NCBI RefSeq assembly: GCF_001644575.1
Contig: NZ_CP015596.1
Location: 4,030,001 to 4,094,000 of the forward strand
Source: Mycobacterium adipatum
GTDB taxonomy: Bacteria; Actinomycetota; Actinomycetes; Mycobacteriales; Mycobacteriaceae
Length of the DNA stretch: 64,000 nt
Direction of reading: 5' to 3'
A model generated the notes under the pieces. The model saw nothing but the letters and a program-made list of their open reading frames with translations, was not told the DNA's origin and made no database searches. This document shows positions 17,883-26,597 of the stretch, piece by piece. Every line of letters starts with the position of its first letter. Position 1 is the first letter of the stretch. The position numbers and the translations under genes were made by a program.

Positions 17883-19409
17883 TCACCGCCACAGTCTTCG
17901 CGCGAGATCCCGACCGCCGATCAGTCTACCGATGCGATGCACGATCGCCCCGCGAAGCGGCCCATAGGGGTACCACGTCAGCTCCGTGCGCAGCGGCGTC
18001 CGGGTGGCGACTATCGCCTGCGGTCGACAGAACTTGTAGATCGCATGACGTCCGTTGCGGGTGCCGATGCCCGATTCGCCACGACCACCCTGCGGCAGCG
18101 CCAGCGTGAACAGATTGGCGAAGACGTCGTTGATGTTGACCGCGCCCGTGTTCAGTCGGCTTGCCAGTCGTTGTGCGCGTGCAATATCGGCCGAGAAGAT
18201 CGTCGCCGACAAACCGTAACGGGAGTCGTTGGCCAGGTCGATCGCCTCGGAGTCGACGCTGAACCGCATCACCGGGAGCACCGGCCCGAACGTCTCGTCG
18301 CGCATGCAGCTCATCGAGTGATCGACACCGACAAGGACGGTCGGCGGATACACGCCCGATCGTGCGTCCAGCGCCGCTGCACCGGGACCGCCGGTCACCG
18401 CGTGTGCGCCCTTACTGAGCGCATCCTCGACCTGTGCCGAGACGATTCGATACTGGTCGCGGGTGATCAGCGGGCCGACGTCGACCTGGTAGGACTGCTG
18501 GTCGCTGCCGGTGCGCAGGGCTCCCACCTTGCCGGTGACCAAGGTGACGAAGCGGTCGATCACGTCGGCATGGACATACACGCGCTCGACGGACGTGCAC
18601 ATCTGACCGGCATTGGCCATCGCACCCCACACGGCGGCATTGGCCGCCCGTTCGAGGTCGGCGTCGGCCAGGACGATCATCGCGTCCTTGCCGCCGAGTT
18701 CCAGACCGCACGGAATGAGCCGGTCCGCCGCGCGCCGGGCCACCGCCCGGCCGGTGGCCGAGGATCCGGTGAACTGGACATAGTCGACGTTGTCGACGAG
18801 GGCCGCCCCGACCGCAGCTCCGCCGTTGCACACCGAGAGCACCGGCGGCGCACCGATCTCCGACCAACCCCGCACCGCCCGGGCGACCGTAGCCGGTGTC
18901 ACTTCCGACGGTTTGATGGCCACCGTCGCGCCGGCGAGCAATGCGGGCACCGCGTCGAGCAGGGATAGTCCGAGCGGAAAGTTCCAGGGCGTGATGATGC
19001 CCACGACCGGATAGGGCTGCCAGTTCAGCAGCTGAGACTTTCCCAGCGCCAGCAGCCCATGCCTGGCCACCCGCGCGGTGCGCAGCTGACCCGGCGCCAG
19101 GCGCCCGTAGTAATTGATCGCGTCGACGATGTAGGGGGTCTCGAGATGGGCTTCGGCCCAGGGCTTTCCGGTTTCGCCCTGCAGCGACACGGCGAGTTCG
19201 GGCTCATGGTCGAGAAGCCAGTCGCGATACCGGCACAGCCACCGCACTCGCTGCGCCGGGGGCAGAGCCGCCCATTGCGGGGCCGCTGCGCGCAGGGCGG
19301 TTACCGTGTCGATGACGTCCTCGGCCGTCATGTCGTCCGCCGGTTCGGCCGCCCGCCCCGGCACCGGTGCCCCGACTACCAGCAGCGCATCCGTATCGTG
19401 TGATCCCAC
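17883..19409 (-). CDS. Aldehyde dehydrogenase (succinate-semialdehyde dehydrogenase-like)
   Basis: NAD(P)-dependent aldehyde dehydrogenase of 508 residues. The oxyanion Asn143 in TPWNFPLG, FTGSSATGR (213-221), general base Glu237 in GLELGGKDAM and nucleophile Cys271 in GQMCTSVERV are all present. It resembles the mycobacterial GabD2 group. The frame is open much further upstream, but the GTG at 19409 with GGGAGA 8 bases before it gives a normal length. The C-terminus has a basic extension after the catalytic domain. It follows the TetR gene and a promoter with a palindrome (19455-19483). The natural aldehyde is unknown. Confidence 0.88.
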   Translation of the reverse strand: MGSHDTDALLVVGAPVPGRAAEPADDMTAEDVIDTVTALRAAAPQWAALPPAQRVRWLCRYRDWLLDHEPELAVSLQGETGKPWAEAHLETPYIVDAINYYGRLAPGQLRTARVARHGLLALGKSQLLNWQPYPVVGIITPWNFPLGLSLLDAVPALLAGATVAIKPSEVTPATVARAVRGWSEIGAPPVLSVCNGGAAVGAALVDNVDYVQFTGSSATGRAVARRAADRLIPCGLELGGKDAMIVLADADLERAANAAVWGAMANAGQMCTSVERVYVHADVIDRFVTLVTGKVGALRTGSDQQSYQVDVGPLITRDQYRIVSAQVEDALSKGAHAVTGGPGAAALDARSGVYPPTVLVGVDHSMSCMRDETFGPVLPVMRFSVDSEAIDLANDSRYGLSATIFSADIARAQRLASRLNTGAVNINDVFANLFTLALPQGGRGESGIGTRNGRHAIYKFCRPQAIVATRTPLRTELTWYPYGPLRGAIVHRIGRLIGGRDLARRLWR

Positions 19410-19454
19410 TGCGCCGCTCTCCCATCCGCATGGCCTGCGCCCGCGCTCCAGGGA

Positions 19455-19483
19455 AAGATACCAACCATGTTGTATGTAAACAA
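19455..19483 (-). promoter_or_regulatory. Probable promoter and palindromic operator upstream of the aldehyde dehydrogenase gene
   Basis: On the minus strand TTGTTT (19478-19483) and TATCTT (19455-19460) are spaced by 17 bases. The -35 box is part of a dyad TTGT-TTACAT-ACAA (19470-19483) that ends exactly at the stop codon of the TetR gene. A TetR-family dimer bound here would block the promoter, so the upstream TetR protein is the natural candidate repressor (inference). The core TTACATACA recurs at other promoters in the window. Confidence 0.5.
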
Positions 19484-20116
19484 CTAGGCGAGGACGTCGG
19501 TGGCGATGCGTCGGATGTTCTCGCAGGCGCGCTCCCACCGCCGTCGGGCGCGACCGGCATCCTGGTCGAAGAAGCTTGCCACCAGGATGCCCCGCAGAGC
19601 ATCCATCGCCGTGTACACCACGTTGCGGATGTCTCGCTGCATGGCCTCGTCGGGCACCAGCTGCGCGATCGCCGCCACCAGGGTGCTGTTCACAATCGGC
19701 TCCACGCGGTCGATTTCGCGGGCCAGCGTCGGATCCGTGCGGGCGGCCACCCATAACTCCAACGTGGCCACGAACACGGGGCCCTGATGCTCTTCCCAGA
19801 TGAAATCGAGGATGGCCGAGATCGGGTCGGGATTGGTGCGCACCCGGCCCAGCTGCGTGATGGCACTCTGCGCCCGCTGCTGGGCAAGGTGCTCGATCGC
19901 CGCGACGACCAGATCTTCTTTGGACCCGAAATGATGCACCTGGGCGCCCCTGGTGACTCCGGCAAGCTCAGCCACCCGCGCCGTGGTGGTGCCGGCATAA
20001 CCGTATGCGACCAGACACTGCACAGTGGCATCCAGCAACCGTGTGCGCATCGCGGCGGTGCGCTCGGCCTGAGTCCGCCGGGTCTGTCCCCCAGAAGGCA
20101 CAGTCGCCTCCCCCAT
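19484..20116 (-). CDS. TetR/AcrR family transcriptional regulator
   Basis: Regulator of about 210 residues from the ATG at 20116, which has AGGA 7 bases upstream. The frame continues to a GTG at 20260 that would overlap the AraC gene stop (GTGA), so a longer form of 258 residues is possible. The DNA-binding domain is clear: TTTARVAELAGVTRGAQVHHFGSKEDLV at about 43-70. The C-terminal ligand-binding half is all helical (LELWVAARTDPTLAREI). Candidate target: the palindrome at 19470-19483. Confidence 0.88.
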   Translation of the reverse strand: MGEATVPSGGQTRRTQAERTAAMRTRLLDATVQCLVAYGYAGTTTARVAELAGVTRGAQVHHFGSKEDLVVAAIEHLAQQRAQSAITQLGRVRTNPDPISAILDFIWEEHQGPVFVATLELWVAARTDPTLAREIDRVEPIVNSTLVAAIAQLVPDEAMQRDIRNVVYTAMDALRGILVASFFDQDAGRARRRWERACENIRRIATDVLA

Positions 20117-20256
20117 CCTGTCGTCCTGCGCCGGTGATGGCGCCCCCGCAGGCTGACCGGCAGGTACACCCATGGCCGCGAGGTGCCGCCATTGTCCACC
20201 ACGCAGCGACATCCGGGGCGACCCCACACGGTTTGACGCCGACATGTCCGCGAAGC

Positions 20257-21330
20257 TCACCGGTGGCGATCACCGCGCGCACGCCGCCGGAAGGCACTGG
20301 GCGTCTCACCGGTCCAACGGCTGAAGGCCCTGGTGAAGGCCGCGACCTCGGTGTATCCGAGATGCTCGGCGGCCTCGTGCACCGCAACGTCCGATGACAA
20401 CAGCGTCGAGGCCAGCTTCGCGCGGACCTCATCGACGAGCGTCCGGTAACTGGTGTTCTCGTCGGCGAGCCGCCGATGCAGCGTGCGCTCGGACACACAC
20501 AGTTCGGCGGCAAGAACTGCCATCGACGGCAGATTGCCGGGTTCCCGGCACAGCCGCTCGCGCACCGGTCCCGCCAGCCCGCGCCGCCACCGGCGGGCGG
20601 CCATCAGCTCATCGCACTGCCGGATGCACTCGGCAGCGGTGACCGCGTCCGCCGCGGGCATCGGCCGGCCCAGTAGAGCGCGCGGGATGTACATCATCGT
20701 CCGGGCGGCCGCCGAGTCGATCACCATCTCGATCCGCAAGCGGCGCAATCTCTGCAGCGGCACCTGGATTCCCGGCAATTCCACGCGCACCACCGCATCC
20801 GCGGCCAGCTGACCCACCAGCAGCGGCGCCATATTGATCAACGCATACATGTCCCGCTCGAGCACAAATGGGCGCACATCTACGGGAAGGTGGTCATTCG
20901 CAAAATAGATCGCGGCGCCGCCCGCCTCATCACGGCGGGTCAGCCGCAGAGATGTCGACGACAACACCGCGTAACGACACGCGGTGTCGACAGCTTGGCC
21001 CATCGTCGGACTGGCGAGAATGGCATAGCCGAGGACACCCATATCGGCGACGGTGTATCTGCTGCCCGCAGCTCTGGCCAGAGCGTGCGGATCCGCCACC
21101 ACGGCCAAGATGTTGCGGACCAGTGCCAGTTCCTGGGCGGCATGCACCTCGCCGACGCCCCCGTGGATGTCGGCCATCGACAAACCGGTGCCGTCGAGGC
21201 ATACGTCCGGCGTAACCCCCTGTGTGCGTGCCGCTTCGAGCAGGCGTCGGCATGTCGATATCGGTCTGGCGGTATCCCACTCGGGCACGTCGAGGTGAAC
21301 GGGACCGACCGCCGCGGGTTGCTCGGACAC
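20257..21330 (-). CDS. AraC family transcriptional regulator
   Basis: Regulator of 357 residues. The N-terminal 'arabinose-binding domain of AraC' type region (about 20-230) is followed by a double helix-turn-helix at the C-terminus (SMAVLAAELCVSERTLHRRLADENTSYRTLVDEVR, then SDVAVHEAAEHLGYTEVAAFTRAFSRWTGETPSAFRR). Mycobacterial relatives with this layout often regulate lipid or virulence genes next to them. It lies 15 bases after the PE-PPE esterase gene and can overlap the long form of the TetR gene, so the three may be co-transcribed. Confidence 0.92.
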   Translation of the reverse strand: MSEQPAAVGPVHLDVPEWDTARPISTCRRLLEAARTQGVTPDVCLDGTGLSMADIHGGVGEVHAAQELALVRNILAVVADPHALARAAGSRYTVADMGVLGYAILASPTMGQAVDTACRYAVLSSTSLRLTRRDEAGGAAIYFANDHLPVDVRPFVLERDMYALINMAPLLVGQLAADAVVRVELPGIQVPLQRLRRLRIEMVIDSAAARTMMYIPRALLGRPMPAADAVTAAECIRQCDELMAARRWRRGLAGPVRERLCREPGNLPSMAVLAAELCVSERTLHRRLADENTSYRTLVDEVRAKLASTLLSSDVAVHEAAEHLGYTEVAAFTRAFSRWTGETPSAFRRRARGDRHR

Positions 21331-21345
21331 TGCGACCCGTCCCGT

Positions 21346-22374
21346 TCAGGCGCGGGCAGTCTTGGGTCCCTTGACCCCGGCGGTCTTCGGTCCCTTGACC
21401 CCGGCAATCCTCGGCCTGGGGGCGCTGCGATCGGTACGCACGCCCTGCAGACTCGTGGGTCGGTTAGCCCGAGCGGGCCGTTCGCCGTGGTAACCGGTAT
21501 CGATGATCCGTCGCAGTGGTGCATCCAGTCGGTCGACCAACCTGTCGGGTACGCCCAAAGTTCTCAGGGGTCGCGTCAGCGGCAGCTGGTCGGTCGGCAC
21601 CAGGACGTGGGTGGTGGTGCCCCCGAGGGAATTGGTGTCGACCGTGACGACATTGCGCGGATCCGACAGGTCCACACCGCTTTTGTTGGGGTGCTCGTAG
21701 ATCACGCCCGCCGCGGCGTTCAGGACGGCAAGGATGTTGAGTGGATTGTCCGGGAAATCGGCATATCCGTCGTACTCGTGGACGATTTCGATCGTGTCGT
21801 AGGGCGTTTCGACGGACGCCTTCGGGATCGTCGCGTCCAGAATCGGTATGTGAACGTGGGGAAGCTTCGCCAATAGGCCGCCGTCACTGTTCGTGGGATC
21901 GCCGATCGTGACGAACACGATGTTCTGCGGCGGCGGCGGATCGGCCTGCGCGAGCAACGCGCTCTTCTCATAGTTGACCACCACGGCGCCTTGACTGATT
22001 CCAACCACCACGACGGGACCACGTGCCTCCGACAGCGCGGCGCCGAGATTCGCGACTCCGACCGATACCGACTGGTCCAGGGTCAAGTCTCCACGCAGCG
22101 GCCAGATGTCGGCGGGGTAGGCGACCCCGACCGGGTCGGGGTCACTGATGATCCCCTGCTCGAGCAGCTGGTGCATCATCTCCTCCGAGGGAGTGCCGTT
22201 GCCCGTTCCCCCGACGACGAGCGCCTCCCGGGCGTCCGCACCAAACGGCGCGTCGGCCCTCGCGACCCCACCGCAGGTGAGCACAAGCGCCACTGTGGTC
22301 GAGGTGGCCACCGCAGCGGCCCACCGCTTGCCTTGGCGCGGTCCGACGCTCTTGCGCGGCGATGGATACGACAC
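21346..22374 (-). CDS. Secreted PE-PPE-domain serine esterase without a PE or PPE region
   Basis: Protein of 342 residues from a GTG at 22374 (GGAGG 4 bases upstream). A signal peptide (about 18-40, ending GGVARA-D) replaces the PE/PPE module. The PE-PPE C-terminal alpha/beta-hydrolase domain follows, with GGTGNGTPS at 55-63 and nucleophile Ser127 in VGISQGAVV. The tail is basic and ends in two GVKGPKT repeats. Known proteins with this domain are esterases acting on lipids at the cell surface; the substrate here is unknown. The AraC gene follows 15 bases downstream. Confidence 0.85.
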   Translation of the reverse strand: MSYPSPRKSVGPRQGKRWAAAVATSTTVALVLTCGGVARADAPFGADAREALVVGGTGNGTPSEEMMHQLLEQGIISDPDPVGVAYPADIWPLRGDLTLDQSVSVGVANLGAALSEARGPVVVVGISQGAVVVNYEKSALLAQADPPPPQNIVFVTIGDPTNSDGGLLAKLPHVHIPILDATIPKASVETPYDTIEIVHEYDGYADFPDNPLNILAVLNAAAGVIYEHPNKSGVDLSDPRNVVTVDTNSLGGTTTHVLVPTDQLPLTRPLRTLGVPDRLVDRLDAPLRRIIDTGYHGERPARANRPTSLQGVRTDRSAPRPRIAGVKGPKTAGVKGPKTARA

Positions 22375-22391
22375 AGAACCTCCACGGACGA

Positions 22392-22420
22392 CATATACAA
22401 ACATTCTCGCCTGTATGTAA
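22392..22420 (-). promoter_or_regulatory. Promoter region of the PE-PPE-domain esterase with inverted repeat
   Basis: On the minus strand TACATACA (22412-22419) and TGTTTGTA (22396-22403) form a near-perfect inverted repeat with an 8-base spacer. TATATG (22392-22397) preceded by TG could be an extended -10 box, 17 bases from TTACAT. The TGTATGTAA core (22412-22420, plus strand) is shared with three other promoters. Confidence 0.4.
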
Positions 22421-22454
22421 TACCACACATTCGGGGCATCCGCCCAGGGCCTGC

Positions 22455-24329
22455 TCAGTTCCCGGTCACGGTGTAGGTGGCGGTGTGAAAGCCGCCCGCC
22501 TCGGCCGTCACCGAGGCACCGGGCGCGAGATCCAACACGGCAATCCCCCGTTCGTCGGTGGTCGCCGTCGCCCCGCCCGTGGACACGACCGCGCCGCGGA
22601 CCGCTCGCGCCTGCCCGTCGCCGGGGACCGTGGCGGTGACCCGCACCTGACCTTCCCCCGATCCGGCGGCGACAACGAGCTTCGGCTGCGACGCTGGGGG
22701 GCAACTCGCCTGAGTGGGAATGCCGGCAAGTTCACGCCCGTTGATCACGGACTCGACTTTTCCCTTGTAGAAATTGTCGGGACCCACCACGACCAAACCT
22801 CGAAGATGCCCCTTGCGCACACCCCTGCTCTTCAGGTCCGCACTCCATGTGGCCGCGATCGGAGCCGCCGCCACCACCATCTTCTCGAATCCGTCGATGA
22901 AGGTCTCACCATCGTCGGAATAGTTCTTGTAGACCACCGAGAACGTGCCGGAGGCATACGTACCGACGTAGGACAGCAGAGCCGAGCCGGCGGACTTGCC
23001 CTTGAGTAATCTGGCCGGCATAGGACGCCCCATGAAAGGATTGAAATCCTTTACCGGAACCGACCATTGGGCCATCTGCTCGGCGTTCTGGTGCACGGGC
23101 GGCTGCGGCAGCGTCGGAGTTCGGGTCGGAAAGTGAAGGATGCTGGTCCGCCGCGGCGTGTTCGGGTCGCCACCGGACCCGCTGCCCGATGGTTTCTGTT
23201 GCTCGGTGACCACGGCACGGGTCGAATCGGCGAACCAACTCCAACCCCTGATCGTCCACGCCGGGTCGATGATCACCGGCTGACCCGAGTAACCACCCTG
23301 CTGCTGCCCGACAGCGGTATTCATCACCCAAGGCTCATTCATGCACCGACGGTTGTTCCATAGACCGACCCGACCGATCTGCCCGAAGCTTGCACTGTCG
23401 ATCAGCGGTGGCCGTACCAACTGGGTGAACACCGTCATCCGATCCAGCCCGCGCGCCGAGGTGAAATAGGTGGTGCGGCCGTCCGGCGCGATCTCACCTT
23501 GCTCGTTGTAGTCGATGTCGTTGGTCAATTGCCGACGCTGTCCGCTCGCGGTGTCGAGGAGGTAGATGTCGTAGTTCAAACCCGTGCTCGTCGCCTGGTA
23601 CTTGAGCGTGCGGCCGCCGTTGTGCCAGCTCGCGCCCTCGTAGAAACGGGCGGCGTCGACCAGATCGGCGGCGTAGTCCGACTTCTTGTCCCACGCGGGG
23701 CTGAACACCCGTTGCTCGACGAGGTCAAAGGTGTCCCGACCGCGCACCAGCTTCGCGATACTCATCCGGGTTCCCTCGATCGGACTGACCTCATTCCACG
23801 TCACGTACTCGCCGTACGGATCCGGCTTCGCCTCGCGATTCTGACCGCCCAGCAGGCTGCCCCCGGAGGGGAACTTCACCGGTGTGGACTTCCTGTCGTT
23901 GCAGTCGTAGATGGACGGACTGCACTCCAACATCGTGTAGGTGAACTTGCCGGTGCCGCCGCTGCTTCCCTCGGCAAACCAGATCCGCTTTCCGTCTTCC
24001 AGAGCGGTGACCTTCGTGGCGCTCTTGGCGACACCACATGTCACGCAGCGGTATTGATCGCCGGCCAGATCGGTGATGGCCACCTGGGAGCCGCCATCGG
24101 TGTCGATTTCCACGATCAGATGCTCACCGTCGGGCGTGATCTCGGCCGCGTTTCCCTGACTGACACCGGATGGAAAGTCGAAGTCGATGACCTTCTCCAC
24201 GACGAAGGGCTCCAACGCGGGACCGGCGGACGTCTGCGGGTCGGCCACGCCGGTGGGTGAGCTGACGAGCACGGCCGCCGTGACGGTGATGACCGTCAGG
24301 CCCGCGGAAAGGCAGGAAACAAGGCGCAT
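22455..24329 (-). CDS. Secreted TolB-like beta-propeller protein (paralogue 2)
   Basis: Protein of 624 residues and close paralogue of 13645-15546 over its whole length. The signal peptide is at about 1-29 (LTVITVTAAVLVSSPTGVA-D). The same landmarks follow: LEPFVVEKVIDF, the CxxC in YRCVTCG, LLECSPSIYDC-type cysteines (MLECSPSIYDC here), GQNREAKPDP-GEYV-WNEV, KKSDYAADL, WNNRRCMNEPW, TIRGWSWF-DSTRAV, VVYKNYSDDG, and a C-terminal repeat with GGATATTDERGIAVL. The ATG at 24329 has GGAGG upstream. It is probably extracytoplasmic, and the propeller is a likely binding scaffold. Function unknown. Confidence 0.85.
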   Translation of the reverse strand: MRLVSCLSAGLTVITVTAAVLVSSPTGVADPQTSAGPALEPFVVEKVIDFDFPSGVSQGNAAEITPDGEHLIVEIDTDGGSQVAITDLAGDQYRCVTCGVAKSATKVTALEDGKRIWFAEGSSGGTGKFTYTMLECSPSIYDCNDRKSTPVKFPSGGSLLGGQNREAKPDPYGEYVTWNEVSPIEGTRMSIAKLVRGRDTFDLVEQRVFSPAWDKKSDYAADLVDAARFYEGASWHNGGRTLKYQATSTGLNYDIYLLDTASGQRRQLTNDIDYNEQGEIAPDGRTTYFTSARGLDRMTVFTQLVRPPLIDSASFGQIGRVGLWNNRRCMNEPWVMNTAVGQQQGGYSGQPVIIDPAWTIRGWSWFADSTRAVVTEQQKPSGSGSGGDPNTPRRTSILHFPTRTPTLPQPPVHQNAEQMAQWSVPVKDFNPFMGRPMPARLLKGKSAGSALLSYVGTYASGTFSVVYKNYSDDGETFIDGFEKMVVAAAPIAATWSADLKSRGVRKGHLRGLVVVGPDNFYKGKVESVINGRELAGIPTQASCPPASQPKLVVAAGSGEGQVRVTATVPGDGQARAVRGAVVSTGGATATTDERGIAVLDLAPGASVTAEAGGFHTATYTVTGN

Positions 24330-24468
24330 GGCTGGTGGGATCCTCCGGAATTGCTCGGTGCCGTCGTGACACTTTTGAATTCCACTGCGGGAACCTGTCG
24401 AAAGCCTGACGACGGGTGGAGGTTTGGCTACCGATCCGGATGTGTGTGCCGCGCAGGCGCGCGCAGCA

Positions 24469-25611
24469 CTATTCCGACCGTTCGATCAGCGGACCGCCGG
24501 GCGCGTTGTTCGGGTTCGGCGTGAAGCGCACGTCCGGGATCATCGTCGCCGGGTCACGGCCCCAGGCCTGTTCCAGGGCCCGCAGCATGCCCGAGATACC
24601 GGTACCCGAGAGGAACCCGTTGTCGATCGCACTCAAGGTGAGATCGATGGTGACCGAGGCGTTCATGTAGTCACCGCGGATGACCTTGTCCACGTTGTCG
24701 ATCGGGAATGGTGTCGTCAGCAGCAGCTTGAGCGCACCCACCAGGTACGGCGAGGCCTTCGCCAGCTCCCGCAACGGGCGCTGCAGGTTCTTCAGGTTGG
24801 TGTTGAGATTGGCATTGGTGTTGCTCAACGTCTCATCGGCGGTCGCACTGAGCCGCCCCAACGCAGTCACCGCACCGGCGAAAAGATCCCGGGTCTCGGC
24901 GAAATGCTGGATCAACGGCGGGAACTCGGTGAGCACCCGATCCAACGTCTCATTGCGCTCGGCCACGATGGCCAACAACCGATCCGTCGAATCGATCGCC
25001 CGGGTGATGTCCTGGCGCTGCTGATTCAATTCGAACGTGAAGGTGTCCAACCGATTCAGGAACTCCCGGATCTCCCCCGAGCGCCCCGTCAGGATCGCAT
25101 TGACCTCATTCTGGATCACCTCGATATTCGGGATACCACCACCGGTCAGGATGCCCGAAATACTGGCCAGCGTCCGCTCGATCGTCGGGAACGCCGACGA
25201 GCGCTCCAGCGGAATCGTGTCCCCATTGCGCAGCGGCTCCGGCGACGGATCCTCCGGCTCATCCAGTTCCACGTGCTGAGAACCCAGCAACGAGGTCTGC
25301 CCGATCCGCGCCAGCGCGTTGCTGGGCAACTGCACCCCGGGCTCCAGATCCACCGTCAGCAGCGGCACCCAGTTCTTCAACTCGATCTTGCGCACCCGCC
25401 CGACGAACACGTCGGCCACCCGGACCCGGCTATTGGCGTTCAGCGCCAACGTCTCCGGCATCTGGATGTAAATCGTCGAGTGCCCCGACTGAGTGCCCGG
25501 ACCACCCGGCAACGGAACGTTGGCGATACCGCGCCACTGCCCACAACCGGACAGCATCAACCCGGCCGCCAGCAACGCGGTGATCCGACGGCACGACGAC
25601 CGCAATCGCAT
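24469..25611 (-). CDS. Orphan MceE-type lipoprotein (LprK-like)
   Basis: Protein of 380 residues with a lipoprotein signal (lipobox LMLSGC, Cys23). The MCE/MlaD domain is at about 42-125 (ADVFVGRVRKIELKN, ARIGQTSLLGSQHVEL) and is followed by a long helical region (about 150-310) typical of the E subunit of mycobacterial Mce lipid importers. MceE normally sits inside a yrbEAB-mceABCDEF operon; none of the other subunits is in this window. It could serve as a spare subunit of another Mce complex. It is flanked by gaps of 139 and 80 bases. Confidence 0.88.
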   Translation of the reverse strand: MRLRSSCRRITALLAAGLMLSGCGQWRGIANVPLPGGPGTQSGHSTIYIQMPETLALNANSRVRVADVFVGRVRKIELKNWVPLLTVDLEPGVQLPSNALARIGQTSLLGSQHVELDEPEDPSPEPLRNGDTIPLERSSAFPTIERTLASISGILTGGGIPNIEVIQNEVNAILTGRSGEIREFLNRLDTFTFELNQQRQDITRAIDSTDRLLAIVAERNETLDRVLTEFPPLIQHFAETRDLFAGAVTALGRLSATADETLSNTNANLNTNLKNLQRPLRELAKASPYLVGALKLLLTTPFPIDNVDKVIRGDYMNASVTIDLTLSAIDNGFLSGTGISGMLRALEQAWGRDPATMIPDVRFTPNPNNAPGGPLIERSE

Positions 25612-25691
25612 ACCGGCACGCTATGGCCGGGCACACCGCATGTGAATGCTCGAACCGGACGGCGATTTGATCTTTCCGGACAGCCGGGAAT

Positions 25692-26597
25692 TCAACCCGC
25701 GAGGGTGGCCGGCCGCAGCACCACCACGGGCCGGGTGCGCGTGGCACCGTCCTCCAGCAGCGCGATCACCCGGCCGTCGGCGGCGGTGGCCGCATACACA
25801 CCGGGAATACCGGCCGGCTCCAACGCCCGGCCGTGGCCGGTGTCGAGCACCTCGGCGTCGGTGAGATCGCGGCGGGGGAATCCCAGCAGGCACGCCTCGT
25901 CCAGGCTGTAGGACAGCCGGGCCGCCTCGGCGAGTTCGTCGAGGGTACGGGCCTCGTCGAGCCCGTAGCGGCCCACCGCGGTGCGCCGCAGCGCGGTGAG
26001 GTGCCCGCCCACCCCCAGCATGGTGCCCACATCGCGCGCCAAGGCCCGGATGTAGGTTCCCGAAGAACAGTCGACGACGACGTCCACATCGGTGAAGCCG
26101 GAGCCCCGACGCACCGCGCGCACGTCGAACCGCGCGATGTGCACCGGCCGGGCGGGCAGTTCGACGGCGCGGCCCTCGCGGGCCAGCTTGTAGGACCGCT
26201 CCCCCGCCACCTTGATCGCACTGACCGCCGAAGGCACCTGCTCGATGGAGCCGCGCAGCCCCGCAACCGCGGCCTCGATCTCGCCATCGGTGATGTGCTC
26301 GGCCGGGACCGTCTGCAGCACCTCGCCTTCGGCATCCTCAGTGGACGTGGTCTGCCCGAGGCGGATGGTGGCGGCATACGACTTGTCGGTGCCGGTGATC
26401 AGGCCGAGGATCTTGGTGGCGCGTTCGATGCCGATGACGAGCACCCCGGTGGCCATCGGATCCAACGTCCCGGCGTGGCCGACCTTGCGGGTGCCGAAAA
26501 GGCGCCGACAGCGGCCGACGACGTCATGGCTGGTCATTCCGCTCGGTTTGTCGACGACCACCAAACCCGGAGCCGGAACCGGAACCGGCTTGCTCAC
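25692..26597 (-). CDS. truB: tRNA pseudouridine(55) synthase TruB
   Basis: Enzyme of 301 residues that makes pseudouridine 55 in the T loop of tRNAs. Catalytic Asp46 lies in the family motif [14 protein letters not shown]. Other landmarks are [12 protein letters not shown] at the N-terminus, SYAATIRLG, and the RNA-binding [15 protein letters not shown]. The GTG at 26597 is chosen over an open upstream frame because it overlaps the pptT stop (GTGA) and gives the usual length. It matches Rv2793c in position. Confidence 0.96.
   Translation of the reverse strand: MSKPVPVPAPGLVVVDKPSGMTSHDVVGRCRRLFGTRKVGHAGTLDPMATGVLVIGIERATKILGLITGTDKSYAATIRLGQTTSTEDAEGEVLQTVPAEHITDGEIEAAVAGLRGSIEQVPSAVSAIKVAGERSYKLAREGRAVELPARPVHIARFDVRAVRRGSGFTDVDVVVDCSSGTYIRALARDVGTMLGVGGHLTALRRTAVGRYGLDEARTLDELAEAARLSYSLDEACLLGFPRRDLTDAEVLDTGHGRALEPAGIPGVYAATAADGRVIALLEDGATRTRPVVVLRPATLAG

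Noticed and set aside
24424..25911. A 495-codon plus-strand frame opposite the MceE-type gene
   Set aside because: Arg/Gln-rich shadow without domain; the minus strand has a clear lipoprotein and MCE domain.
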